Shown here one piece after another: positions 27,612 to 36,330 of a stretch of DNA of 64,000 nucleotides. The stretch comes from Phycisphaeraceae bacterium (GTDB lineage: Bacteria > Planctomycetota > Phycisphaerae > Phycisphaerales > UBA1924). The stretch lies in assembly GCA_019636675.1 (NCBI GenBank), contig JAHBXC010000006.1, positions 34,244-98,243 of the forward strand. Direction: 5' to 3'. The first letter of the stretch is position 1. The number at the start of each line of letters is the position of its first letter. Below the pieces are notes generated by a model, which was given only the letters and a program-made list of their open reading frames with translations, ran no database searches and was not told where the DNA came from. The position numbers and the translations under genes were made by a program.

Positions 27612-27653
27612 GTTTGGCATTCCCCTTGCCCAAACCCGGGGAATATGCCAAAC
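27612..27653 (+). promoter_or_regulatory. Inverted repeat burying the CBASS first start codon
   Basis: GTTTGGCATTCCCC (27612-27625) pairs with GGGGAATATGCCAAAC (27638-27653): 14 bp with a two-base AT bulge and a 12-nt loop. The ATG of the CD-NTase (27645-27647) lies in the right arm. No Shine-Dalgarno is visible. The stem could repress translation or serve as a DNA operator. Confidence 0.65.
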
Positions 27654-28634
27654 CCCACCTCCACGCTCATCGACCCACCCATCGCCCACGCCGACGTCCG
27701 CCGCTTCGCGGAGGACAAGGTCAACCTGCCCGCTGACATCGCCAAGGAGCGCCGCCAGAAGGTCAACGACCTGCGCGAGCGCCTTGGGAAGTGGATGAAG
27801 GACCATCCCGATTGCGGTCTCGCCAAGTCGTATCTGTCCGGGAGCCTGGCAAAGGGCACGGCACTCCGCACCTCCAGCGATGTCGATATCGCGCTCTACA
27901 TCACGTATGACGGGGAGCGAAAAGCCAACCGTCAACTCTCCAACTGGATTGCGGAACGCCTCCGGAAGGCCTATCCGCAGATGAGCCCTGACCAGATCGA
28001 GCCGCAGGAGTTCTCGGTCAAGATCAAGTTCAAGGAGGCCGGGGTGGACGTGGACATCGTCCCGGTGTTCTACGAGGGCGACCCGCAGGACAAGGGCTGG
28101 CTGGTGTCGAAGAAGACGGGCCGGTTGATGCTCACCAGCATCCCTATGCACATTGCGTTCACCCGCAAGCGCAAGGACGCCCAGCCGCAGCACTTCGCCC
28201 AGGTCGTGCGCCTCATCAAGTGGTGGGCCGCCGAGCAGAAGGCGAAGGATGCGAACTTCCGGTTCAAGTCGTTCATGGTCGAACTGATCTGCGCTCACCT
28301 CGCCGACGGCGGGCAGGACTTCTCCGATTACCGCAAGGGGATGGAGGCTTTCTTCAACTACATCGTCTCGACCGGCCTCAAGAGTCGGATCGCGTTCAAG
28401 GACTATTACCCCGCGTCGGACCTGCCGGGGTCGTTGCCGGACGTGGTGCAGATCTTCGACCCGGTGAACGCCAAGAACAACGTCGCTTCGCAGTACACCG
28501 AAGCCAATCGCAAACTCATCGTGGAAGCCGCGCAGGACGCGCTCAACGCCCTGATCGAAGCCCACACCGCCTCGACCAAAGCCGATGCCGTCGCCATGTG
28601 GCGGGTGGTGTTGGGGACTTCGTTCAGAGGGTAA
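27645..28634 (+). CDS. cdnC: CD-NTase, CBASS cyclic oligonucleotide synthase (CdnC-like)
   Basis: 329 residues. The nucleotidyltransferase core has G66-S67 (SGSLAKGT), D79/D81 (SSDVDIALY) and D137 (VDVDIVP), then a helical oligoadenylate-synthase-like C-terminal domain (HFAQVVRLIKWWA, FKSFMVELICAHL, IFDPVN). These features and the operon match the E. coli type III CBASS enzyme CdnC, which makes cyclic tri-AMP when its HORMA partner is activated in phage infection. No other in-frame start lies before residue 51, so the buried ATG is probably the true start. Confidence 0.93.
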   Translation: MPNPTSTLIDPPIAHADVRRFAEDKVNLPADIAKERRQKVNDLRERLGKWMKDHPDCGLAKSYLSGSLAKGTALRTSSDVDIALYITYDGERKANRQLSNWIAERLRKAYPQMSPDQIEPQEFSVKIKFKEAGVDVDIVPVFYEGDPQDKGWLVSKKTGRLMLTSIPMHIAFTRKRKDAQPQHFAQVVRLIKWWAAEQKAKDANFRFKSFMVELICAHLADGGQDFSDYRKGMEAFFNYIVSTGLKSRIAFKDYYPASDLPGSLPDVVQIFDPVNAKNNVASQYTEANRKLIVEAAQDALNALIEAHTASTKADAVAMWRVVLGTSFRG

Positions 28635-28637
28635 CTC

Positions 28638-29147
28638 ATGACGCACAGTTACACGACCACTTCGACTTTCACCACCTCCGATGCCCGCCGGGTCGGCGGT
28701 AAGGTGGCCGCCGACCTCCGCCAGATGCAGATGGCGTACGGCTGCCCGTCGGATCAGGAGATTGAAAAGTACTTGGGCGAACTTGTCACGCTTCTGGGCG
28801 ACGGCTACTTGGACACCGTCATGTACGGGTTCAAGAAGGACGGCGCGTGGCTGCCGGCGACGCTGAGGTACACCGCCCTGTCGCTTGGCACGACCGGCGA
28901 AGGCGACCGATCCGGCACGGTCAAGCGAGGAGTGGAGACCGCTGGTGCGTACTTCACGTCCTACCTCACGTACTCGCAGAAGTGGTGGAGCATCGGGGAA
29001 GACGCTCGCGCCCGGTACAAGGCGGGCTTGCCTATCCAGCGAGTGTCCGGCGAGGAACCGAAAGCCCCGGGTGGGTGGATCGAGGACAAGTCGTACATCT
29101 CGGGTGGGGGCGGCGTTCGCCGTGCCGTGCTCGGGGGTGTCTCTTGA
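28638..29147 (+). CDS. cap7: Bacterial HORMA-domain protein of type III CBASS (Cap7)
   Basis: 169 residues beginning 4 bp after the CD-NTase stop. The pattern TTTSTFTTSDARRVGGKVAADL, with a central YLGELVTLLGDGYLDTVMYGF and a Gly-rich end (SYISGGGGVRRAVLGG), is that of the bacHORMA_1 family. In type III CBASS the HORMA protein closes around a peptide signal, binds the CD-NTase and switches it on; the TRIP13-like ATPase reopens it. The C-terminal region would be the safety-belt segment. Assignment rests on pattern and operon position. Confidence 0.85.
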   Translation: MTHSYTTTSTFTTSDARRVGGKVAADLRQMQMAYGCPSDQEIEKYLGELVTLLGDGYLDTVMYGFKKDGAWLPATLRYTALSLGTTGEGDRSGTVKRGVETAGAYFTSYLTYSQKWWSIGEDARARYKAGLPIQRVSGEEPKAPGGWIEDKSYISGGGGVRRAVLGGVS

Positions 29148-30100
29148 ATCAGACTGATCTGTTCGAGGATGTCATCACGCTCCCAGACCCTCGCGGGCAG
29201 ACCGACTACGACCGGCTTGTCGGTCTGGATGAGCACAAGGCCCGGCTCGTCAAGGAGACCCTTCTTCTCGTCGATCCGGGACAGTTGCGTGACTGGAACA
29301 AGACGCACCACAAAGGCGAACTGGCCGCCGTGGAGTACTTCCACTCGCGCCCACCCCTCTTCCTTCTGGCCGGCGATGTGGGCACTGGCAAGACTGCTCT
29401 TGCTCGATCGTTCGGGAACGAAGTAGCAAAGCGAGCAAGGGTGCGGGTCGAGTTGTACGCCCTGAGCCTGAACACGCGCGGTAGCGGCGCGGTCGGCGAG
29501 ATGACCCGGCTTATCTCCGGCGCGTTCAAGCAGGTTCGCGAAGCAGTCGGCAAGACCCGAGGCAGTGACGGCAAGGCAGGGCGCGGCATCATTCTTCTCA
29601 TCGACGAGGCCGATGCGTTGGCTCAATCCCGCGAAGCGGCCCAAATGCACCACGAGGACCGCGCGGGCGTGAACGCCCTGATCCGCGGCGTCGACGACCT
29701 CGCCGCCGAGCGGCTTCCGGTTGCTGTGGTCATGTGTACGAATCGCTTGGATGCCATCGACCCCGCTATCCGCCGTCGCGCCGCCGCCGTATTCGAATTT
29801 GCACGTCCTAGCCGCGAGCAACGCCTGTATGTCCTCAAGGACGGCCTCGTGGGAAGCGGCATCACCGACCGCGAACTCGGTCACCTCGCCGACGCAACCG
29901 GCGAGGCAGACGGTCGCGCCTACGGCTTCACCTATTCCGACCTGACCCAACGCCTCATCCCGACGCTCGTGCTCGATGCGTTCCCAGAACGGGCCGTTAT
30001 CGGCAAGCGAGCGGTTGAGATCGCGATGGGGTTGAAGCCCACGCCGCCGTTCCGGGAGCAAGCGCCCGCCGCACAGCATGGAGCTCATCATGGCCGGTAA
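29144..30100 (+). CDS. cap6: TRIP13/Pch2-like AAA+ ATPase of type III CBASS (Cap6)
   Basis: TTG start at 29144 overlaps the HORMA stop (TTGA). 318 residues: Walker A GDVGTGKT (77-84), Walker B LLIDEAD (151-157), sensor-1 MCTNR, and the Arg-finger region PAIRRRAAAVFEF. Homologues unfold activated HORMA proteins to keep the CD-NTase off in uninfected cells. The four-base stop/start overlaps and order match known HORMA-TRIP13 CBASS loci. Frame extensions upstream of the TTG overlap the HORMA gene and are not real. Confidence 0.92.
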   Translation: MNQTDLFEDVITLPDPRGQTDYDRLVGLDEHKARLVKETLLLVDPGQLRDWNKTHHKGELAAVEYFHSRPPLFLLAGDVGTGKTALARSFGNEVAKRARVRVELYALSLNTRGSGAVGEMTRLISGAFKQVREAVGKTRGSDGKAGRGIILLIDEADALAQSREAAQMHHEDRAGVNALIRGVDDLAAERLPVAVVMCTNRLDAIDPAIRRRAAAVFEFARPSREQRLYVLKDGLVGSGITDRELGHLADATGEADGRAYGFTYSDLTQRLIPTLVLDAFPERAVIGKRAVEIAMGLKPTPPFREQAPAAQHGAHHGR

Positions 30101-30839
30101 ACCCTGCCTGAACGATTTGTTCTTAGCCCTGCACGATCGGCTCGCGTGCGAACTGGGCATTACGCGCCGCACGGTGGGACATACCGGTACGATGGGCACC
30201 GTTTCCGAAGGCCAGTGGATCAAGATGCTCTACGAGCATCTACCCAAACGCTACAAGGTCAACCGTGCGTTCGTCATCGACTCGAAAGGCGCGTGCAGCG
30301 ACCAGATTGACATCGTGATCCACGACCGGCAGTACTCGCCGTTCGTGCTGAACTATGGCGATGCCCTCTATGTACCGGCCGAGAGTGTGTACGCGGTGTT
30401 CGAGGTCAAGCAGGGAATGAACGCGGAGCAGGTGAGGTACGCGGCAAACAAGATTGCAAGCGTGAGAGTCTTGCACAGAACGAGCATCGACATTCCGACG
30501 GCAAGCGGGCTCCTGAAAGCAAAGCCGCTTCACGAGATCATCGGCGGATTGCTGACCGTGGACTGTGATTGGTGCCCACCGTTCGATTCCCCGTTCGCGT
30601 CGGCCATCAACACGACCTCCAAGGAAGGCCGGCTTGACATCGGATGCTCGGCCCAGCAGGGAATGTTCGAGGTCAGGTACACTGAGCCGGATTCCGCCGC
30701 GATCGATGCTCAGCACTCGAACGCCGCTCTCGCGTTGTTTCTCTTGCGGCTAATTGACCGGCTTCGCAGCATTGCGACCGTGCCCGCGATCGACATACTC
30801 GCATATGCGAAGAACGGGATCACAACCAGCCAAGCCTGA
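30090..30839 (+). CDS. nucC: NucC, cyclic-trinucleotide-activated DNA endonuclease effector
   Basis: Start at 30090 has GGAG 6 nt upstream and overlaps cap6 by 11 bp. 249 residues in a restriction-enzyme fold. The active-site set D74 (DQIDIVI), E105 and K107 (VFEVKQ) is one residue off E. coli NucC D73/E104/K106. The flanks HDRQYSPFVL, VPAESVYAVFE, ASVRVLHRTS and AKPLHEIIGGLLT are NucC hallmarks. NucC trimers bind cyclic tri-AMP, join into hexamers and shred chromosomal DNA, killing the infected cell. Confidence 0.95.
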   Translation: MAGKPCLNDLFLALHDRLACELGITRRTVGHTGTMGTVSEGQWIKMLYEHLPKRYKVNRAFVIDSKGACSDQIDIVIHDRQYSPFVLNYGDALYVPAESVYAVFEVKQGMNAEQVRYAANKIASVRVLHRTSIDIPTASGLLKAKPLHEIIGGLLTVDCDWCPPFDSPFASAINTTSKEGRLDIGCSAQQGMFEVRYTEPDSAAIDAQHSNAALALFLLRLIDRLRSIATVPAIDILAYAKNGITTSQA

Positions 30840-31086
30840 AGCGCCGGAGCTACCGCCCCCGGCACCCCCGCTCAAGGCAGTTGGAATGCACGATGATCGC
30901 GGCCGGCGGTTCCCTTCCGGGAAGTCATCGGTCGGCGACGAGACCGCCCACCGGTGCCAGCGGTCGGACGGCACGGGCCGTCCGGTGACTCCGAGCCGAC
31001 GGTGCAAGTACCCGCTTGCGCGATGGCGGGAGATCGGCTATCGCTGCAGCGAGGCCACCAGCAGTGTGCCCATATCACGGAGGACT

Positions 31087-31962
31087 ATGAACGTCACAGC
31101 ACCAGCCGCCACCACCATCGCCATCGGCAACCAGAAGGGCGGCACCGGTAAGTCCACCATCACCGTTCACCTCGCCGCGGCACTCGGTCTCTCGGGCAAG
31201 CGGTGCCTGATCATCGACCTCGACCCGGCGGCCGGAGCGACCAAGCACCTCGGTGTTCCCACCGACCGATTCGCCGGCAGCCTGGAGCTCCTCACCACCG
31301 ATGAGCCTGTGGAGGCGTTGGTCGTCCGCAAGGGCATGCCCAGCAACGTGGACCTCATCCCGTCGCGTCCGCAGTTGTCGGAGATCGAGACGTCGCTCTC
31401 CAGGTTCATCGACCGCAGCCGATTGCTCGAACGTCCGCTCGCGGAGGCGAGGGGCAGTTACGACTTCGTTCTGCTCGACACCGGCCCCTCCGCCGCGTTC
31501 GCGACAACCGTGTCGGCGTACTCCGAGGCGGAGTGGTTCCTGCTGAGTGCGTTCCCGCACCCGCTCTCACTCGCCGGGCTGGATGAAGCGCTCCGCGATA
31601 TCGCGGATGTCCGCCGGCTCCGCAACCCGTCTCTGGAGGTTCTCGGCGTCGTCCTTACCAACGTCGACCGACGGGCTCGACGGCTCCGCTCGCAGGTTAA
31701 ATCCTCGCTCGCCGCGACCGCCCCGGGCCGACTCTTCCAGACGTGCATCACCCAGGCGGTCGCGATCCCGGAGGCGTCGGGGCAAGGGTGCACGGTCTTC
31801 CAGCTTCCTCACGGCGAGCAACTTGTCCCCGCCGGCCAGTTCATCGGCCTCGCCGGAGAAGTAATGCACCGCATCAACCACCGCTCGGAGTTCCTCAGCG
31901 GCACGCTGCAGCCGGTTGCATCCACAGGCCATCTCGCCGAGTCTCATCTGCTTGTGGCGTGA
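31087..31962 (+). CDS. ParA-family partition ATPase
   Basis: Start ATG at 31087 has GGAGG 4-5 nt upstream. 291 residues with deviant Walker A KGGTGKST (17-24), switch I IIDLDPAAG, and Walker B FVLLDTGPS. The protein lacks an N-terminal helix-turn-helix, so it is the small ParA type that needs a separate DNA-binding partner. The next gene is a candidate. Such pairs stabilise excised integrative elements or plasmids. Confidence 0.93.
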   Translation: MNVTAPAATTIAIGNQKGGTGKSTITVHLAAALGLSGKRCLIIDLDPAAGATKHLGVPTDRFAGSLELLTTDEPVEALVVRKGMPSNVDLIPSRPQLSEIETSLSRFIDRSRLLERPLAEARGSYDFVLLDTGPSAAFATTVSAYSEAEWFLLSAFPHPLSLAGLDEALRDIADVRRLRNPSLEVLGVVLTNVDRRARRLRSQVKSSLAATAPGRLFQTCITQAVAIPEASGQGCTVFQLPHGEQLVPAGQFIGLAGEVMHRINHRSEFLSGTLQPVASTGHLAESHLLVA

Positions 31963-31972
31963 GGGAGGACTC

Positions 31973-32410
31973 ATGGCCAAACCCCTCCACACGACTCCGC
32001 CGACTTCATCAGTTGCCCGCTTGCTCGACCACTCCGGCACGGCCGCGGACACTGGTCCCGGACCGAAGGCCAGCGACGACCCGAACGCCCGCTCCGAACG
32101 GCCCGACGTTCGGCCGGTTCGGGGCAGGATGGTGAAACGCGAACTGGTCCTCACCCTGCAGGCCGAGGCGACATTCCAGGCCTTGGTCGACGCCCTTCGG
32201 AGCGGCACGGCGTGCAGGCTTACCGCAAGCCATGCTTTCCGAGCGCTGATGCGTGCCCTTGAGCCAGCGATGAAGCACATCAATCGGGCCGCCAGATCCC
32301 GCGGGCCGCTCTCGCTCCCAAGCAACGCACCGGGCTACGAGAAGGAGCGTTCGGAGTTCGAAGCCGCTCTCGCCGACATCCTGCGGACCGGGTGGACTCA
32401 GAGCAACTGA
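31973..32410 (+). CDS. ParA-linked hypothetical protein, candidate partition partner
   Basis: 145 residues starting MAKPLHTTPP behind GGGAGG, 10 bp after parA. The N-terminal third is disordered. From ~50 on is a basic, helical region (RMVKRELVLTLQAEATFQAL, ASHAFRALMRALEPAMKHI) that could form a ribbon-helix-helix-like or helical DNA-binding domain. It has no ParB motif. Position suggests the ParB-like centromere binder. Confidence 0.6.
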   Translation: MAKPLHTTPPTSSVARLLDHSGTAADTGPGPKASDDPNARSERPDVRPVRGRMVKRELVLTLQAEATFQALVDALRSGTACRLTASHAFRALMRALEPAMKHINRAARSRGPLSLPSNAPGYEKERSEFEAALADILRTGWTQSN

Positions 32411-32414
32411 CCGC

Positions 32415-32753
32415 TCACGTCCACGGACCGTCGTCGGGCATCAACTCAGACCCGGTGGGCCGTATGGTGCGTTTCGGCAGGAACGCTTCGGCGTCGAGCG
32501 GGAGACCGACAACCACCCGATCAGCGAGAAGCGGGAACAACTCCAGCACCTTCCAGCCGATGATGCGGTCGAAGCCACTCACCACACCAAGTTGCTCCCG
32601 TCGCTGCACGAGCCAGACCACCCAGCCCGCGAGCGTCGCGTCCGCGGTCACATCCCTGAGCAACCGGCGACCATCTTCCAGCGTGCCATCATCGAGCACG
32701 TGATCGATGGCCGCGAGTGTCCATCCCGAGCGTGAAGCAGGCAGCTCCGACAT
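32415..32753 (-). CDS. Small hypothetical protein, convergent with the ParA pair
   Basis: 112 residues from ATG 32753 (AGGA 7 nt upstream). It is helical and acidic in the first half (AAIDHVLDDGTLEDGRRLL) with a basic tail (FLPKRTIRPTGSEL). It overlaps nothing, and its frame has sensible composition, unlike longer upstream extensions. No family recognised. Confidence 0.5.
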   Translation of the reverse strand: MSELPASRSGWTLAAIDHVLDDGTLEDGRRLLRDVTADATLAGWVVWLVQRREQLGVVSGFDRIIGWKVLELFPLLADRVVVGLPLDAEAFLPKRTIRPTGSELMPDDGPWT

Positions 32754-32908
32754 GGCCCATCCTACGCATGATCCTGTTTCCGGATCACGGAATGGAATCG
32801 GCGACTTGCCGCCGCGGGCAGGCCTTGGAGCACACGGCCAGCCGGGATCGCCATAACCGACTTCGTCGGCAGGGACACTGAAGGTTCCGAAACACAAAGG
32901 AGGTTCGC

Positions 32909-33256
32909 ATGCAGAACGGAAGACACGGCGGCACGGCCGCCAACGCATCCAGCAACGGTCAGGCCCAGCAGAACAAGCAGGCCGGGAAGAGACCCATCCA
33001 CACTGTCCGGTTCGGGGCTCTCAAGGCCGCGGTCTGGCTCAACGAGACGTCGGTGGGCCCCATCCACAACGTCACGGTCAGCCGGTCGTACAAGGATGGC
33101 GACAGTTGGAAAGACTCGGGGAGCTTCGGGTACGACGACCTGCTCCCCTTGGCCAAGGCCCTCAACGCCGCTCACTCGTTCATCAACGAGCAGCGGCAGC
33201 GATCGACCGAGGCCAGGAACGAGGACGCGATGAACGAGGACCAGACCCCTGTCTGA
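32909..33256 (+). CDS. Small conserved element-borne hypothetical protein
   Basis: 115 residues behind a perfect AAAGGAGG. The disordered N-terminus is rich in Asn/Gln/Gly. The core HTVRFGALKAAVWLNETSVG is followed by HNVTVSRSYKDG and DLLPLAKALNAAHSFI. This motif layout (beta hairpin, WKDSGSF..DLL, terminal helix) recurs in short proteins on planctomycete elements. Function unknown; single-stranded-DNA-binding-like is a guess only. Confidence 0.75.
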   Translation: MQNGRHGGTAANASSNGQAQQNKQAGKRPIHTVRFGALKAAVWLNETSVGPIHNVTVSRSYKDGDSWKDSGSFGYDDLLPLAKALNAAHSFINEQRQRSTEARNEDAMNEDQTPV

Positions 33257-33368
33257 GCCCGTTCCCCCGCGTAGCGTTCAATGATGTCACCAGGAAGGTT
33301 CCGCGTTCGTAGGGTGTGTCCCCGCCGACACCCTTTGTCGTGAGTAAGTGTCTCCCGGAGTGTGGACC

Positions 33369-34199
33369 ATGAACGACCCGACGCTGGGCCCTCGACACGC
33401 CGCACATCCGGACCGGCCCAACGGCGGCGAGCCCGCGACCTCATTCCCGGCCCACACGCACCGGGCCAATGCACCAATCATCATCGCCATCGACGGGCCC
33501 TCGGGCTCCGGCAAGTCCACGCTGGCTCGCACGCTTGCCGAACGCCTCGGCGGCGTTGCACTGCACACTGGACGGCACTACCGAGCCGTTGCACTGATGG
33601 TCGCTATGGCCGGCGTAGATGCTGACAACCCGAGCGAGGTCGAAGCACTGCTCGTTACCGAGTCTCCGAGGCTTGACGACGCGGGCAATCTGGTTGTGAG
33701 CGGCCGCTCCTTTAGTCTGTATGAACTGGAGTCGGCGGTGGTGGACAGGGCCGTCAGCGCCGTCAGCAACAACGACGCTGTTCGATGGCAGCTGCTGAAC
33801 CTGCAACGTGCTTGGATCGAGGCACAAGTCCAGACGGGCCTGTCCGTGATCGTGGAGGGACGTGACGCCTGCACTCAAGTCGCTCCCGCGGCCCGTCACC
33901 GGTTCTACCTCAATGCCTCGATTGAAGAGCGTGCAGCCCGTCGCTGCAACCAACGCGACAGCTCGTCCATGACCCGCCCAGAAACCCGTGCAGACATCAT
34001 CCGTCGCGATACCGCCGACCAGGGCCACGGCCGGACGACCCCCGACACCCCGGGTATCACGATCGTTGACACCGACCACATCACCCAGTCTGAGGTGCTG
34101 GAGCGGCTCTGGCAGAGCCTCGCATCCGATGGGCCCGTCCCCACCATCGTCACGATGCAAGGTCACACACCGGCCCCTCCGAGCCATAACAGGGGCTGA
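33369..34199 (+). CDS. Cytidylate-kinase-like P-loop kinase, divergent paralogue
   Basis: A start at 33369 has GGAG upstream. Residues ~1-35 are a disordered extension. The kinase shows P-loop IAIDGPSGSGKSTLA (~39-53), a LHTGRHYRAVAL segment replacing the Cmk DTGAMYR, VEGRDACTQVAPAA corresponding to GRDxGTxVxPxA, and IEERAARR in the LID region. The broken DTGAMYR and GRD..GT motifs suggest altered nucleotide preference. The chromosome must carry its own cmk, so this island copy likely serves DNA metabolism of the element. Confidence 0.82.
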   Translation: MNDPTLGPRHAAHPDRPNGGEPATSFPAHTHRANAPIIIAIDGPSGSGKSTLARTLAERLGGVALHTGRHYRAVALMVAMAGVDADNPSEVEALLVTESPRLDDAGNLVVSGRSFSLYELESAVVDRAVSAVSNNDAVRWQLLNLQRAWIEAQVQTGLSVIVEGRDACTQVAPAARHRFYLNASIEERAARRCNQRDSSSMTRPETRADIIRRDTADQGHGRTTPDTPGITIVDTDHITQSEVLERLWQSLASDGPVPTIVTMQGHTPAPPSHNRG

Positions 34200-34365
34200 C
34201 ACGACTGGTCAGGGGTAGACGCTCACTCTTCCGGTCACTCGCCGGCGGCGACCCATGCCGCGGGCGAGAGACCGGTGGTGCAATCGAGAAGGTTCTCTCG
34301 TTTACGAAGTGCTGTGCGCGTTGCACAGCTGGTTTTTCCATGCAATCCATTTCACGAGGTATCCC

Positions 34366-35409
34366 ATGACCAAGCAGGTTCTGACCCGCGGACACCGCGA
34401 ACTGTTCCGCCGCACGCCCGATGAATCCTTCGACTCGCTCGACGCTCTGTGGCAGCACTGCCAGAGGCAGAAGTCCGAGTCTCAGGACATCTGGGAGCAG
34501 CCCGAGGCCCTCCGTCCCGTTGTCGTCGACAATCGGTTGGAGCTTGGTGTCGCTGGCGGCTCGACGCGGAGGCTGAACAGCTGGAGTTTTACGCAGCTCT
34601 GCCAGCTCGCCGGCGTGAGCCGCGAGACGGTGAATCGACTGACGCCGCAGACGGCGGCCACGGTGTTCGAGGAGACCATGCCCCCCAAGGGCAAGCCTCT
34701 TCAGGTCCACGTCCAGGGGCCGCTTGCCCGTTCGGTGCACGCCGCCTCATACACGAGGCTGCACAACATCGAGCTGCTCTCGGTCGTCCGCGAGTTCGCG
34801 ACGGACTTCCAGCCTCCCCAGCAGGCGGGAGGCGAGGAGAGCTCCGGCGGCACCGGTCTGTACTGCGGAGAGCAGGACATGTTCTGCTTCCTGGTGGACC
34901 CGGCCGGCTGGACGGAGATCGGCGGCGAAGCGTTCGCCCCCGGCCTCTTCCTGTGGAACTCAGAGGTCGGCAAACGATCCGTCGGCATCCAGACGTTCTG
35001 GTTCCAGGCGATCTGCCGCAACCACATCGTCTGGGATGCGGTGGAGGTCATCGACTTCTCCCGCAAGCACACGGCCAACGTGGGTGAGGCGGTCGGCGAG
35101 ATCCGCCGGCTCATCCATCGGCTCGTGGAGCGACGCGACGAACGCCGCGACCGATTCGCGGAAGTTCTGGCGAAGGCCATGCAGTCCTCACTCGGTCATG
35201 ACGAGGAGGAGGTGTCGAAGGTGCTCAGCCGCCACGGCATCACCAGAGCACTGGCCAAGGAAGCCCTCACGATCGCGAGGCAGTCCGGACGCTTCACCAT
35301 CTTCTCGGTGGTGGACGCTCTGACCCGTCTCTCCGGGCAGATCGTCAACGCCGGCGACCGCACGGAGGCTGACCAGGCCGCATCGAGCCTGCTCGCACTC
35401 GCCAAGTGA
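34366..35409 (+). CDS. DUF932 / phage-plasmid-like protein
   Basis: 347 residues from ATG 34366 (GAGG 7 nt upstream). The pattern fits DUF932/LGT proteins: SWSFTQLCQLAGVSRETVNRL, YTRLHNIELLSVV, CEQDMFCFLVDP-like segments (GEQDMFCFLVD), GLFLWNSEVGKRSVGIQTFW and CRNHIVWDA. These proteins accompany plasmids and phages; activity unknown. A chromosomal role is unlikely. No strong terminator follows. Confidence 0.82.
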   Translation: MTKQVLTRGHRELFRRTPDESFDSLDALWQHCQRQKSESQDIWEQPEALRPVVVDNRLELGVAGGSTRRLNSWSFTQLCQLAGVSRETVNRLTPQTAATVFEETMPPKGKPLQVHVQGPLARSVHAASYTRLHNIELLSVVREFATDFQPPQQAGGEESSGGTGLYCGEQDMFCFLVDPAGWTEIGGEAFAPGLFLWNSEVGKRSVGIQTFWFQAICRNHIVWDAVEVIDFSRKHTANVGEAVGEIRRLIHRLVERRDERRDRFAEVLAKAMQSSLGHDEEEVSKVLSRHGITRALAKEALTIARQSGRFTIFSVVDALTRLSGQIVNAGDRTEADQAASSLLALAK

Positions 35410-35653
35410 AGCGAGGTTTGTTCCCAAGGTTGAGAGACAAGCACCACCGGCTCTCAACCCTCACCACTTCGTCTACCGCATGCCTTGAACGCCACGCCTG
35501 CACTCACGCACCCGCTCAAGACGCACCGGACCGGCATCGTTGCATGGCCGCATTCAGAAGACTCAATAAGCACTCGACATCTTCGACGTTTCGTGCGAGT
35601 CTCGGGCTCATCGCCGTACGGCGCAAGCGACTTCTGCGGGAGGTAGGTCAGCA

Positions 35654-36076
35654 ATGGTCAACACACTTAGCCATAACCACGAACCACTGTCCGAGCGTGA
35701 CACCGAGTCGCTCGTAGACGAACGACCAGAAGCACGCGTGTCCTTCACACGCCGCGCGAACTTGCGGCTTGAATACGTCGCCAACAACATGGACCTCGAG
35801 CTCATGGCCCACATCCAGATCGAGACACTGCTCCCAGTCTTCCACCGTCGGCCATTGCTGCACAAGCTGCTGCTCCGGTTTGGATACAGCACGACGCTGG
35901 TCGCTCGATTCAGAGACCCGGGCATCGACGTGCAGTACATCGAGGTGGACGGACGATTCCTGGTCCTGGACGTGTGGAGCGTCGGAAGCACCCGCGGCCG
36001 CCCCGTAACGTGCGTGATCCCACTGGTGGAACTGCCATGGACACACATCCCGCTGTATCGGACTCACGACAACTAA
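35654..36076 (+). CDS. Hypothetical protein
   Basis: 140 residues behind GGGAGG. The N-terminal 40 residues are polar. The rest has alternating strands and helices (LLPVFHRRPLLHKLLLRFGY, YIEVDGRFLVLDVWSVG, TCVIPLVELPW). No signal peptide or membrane segment and no family recognised. It lies between the DUF932-like gene and the winged-helix pair on the same strand. Confidence 0.55.
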   Translation: MVNTLSHNHEPLSERDTESLVDERPEARVSFTRRANLRLEYVANNMDLELMAHIQIETLLPVFHRRPLLHKLLLRFGYSTTLVARFRDPGIDVQYIEVDGRFLVLDVWSVGSTRGRPVTCVIPLVELPWTHIPLYRTHDN

Positions 36077-36330
36077 CCGCTGCGGTTCCTGAGGGTCTGG
36101 CCTTGCCGAGAGTCCAAAAGAGCAACGACCTCACACGGAGACTGAAAGGCCGGTGCCTCCGGCAGGGTTCGCCGGACGACCACTAAAGCAGCTTTGCTGG
36201 GACAGAGTATCGTGGGTCCCAAACAGTGCGTACTGAGGTGTAGCTCGGCGAGTCCGAGCTCCGGAGAGAGCGATACGCCTCTCTTGGAATGGCTCTAGAA
36301 TGACCGCAGAAGAAGCGAGCCAGAGGCACC

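Noticed and set aside
28847..29143. Longer N-terminus for the TRIP13-like ATPase
   Set aside because: It lies inside the HORMA gene in another frame; the TTG overlapping the HORMA stop gives the normal family start.
30754..31086. Longer N-terminus for ParA
   Set aside because: The extension is Pro/Arg-rich, overlaps nucC, and the ATG at 31087 has GGAGG and begins at the conserved core.
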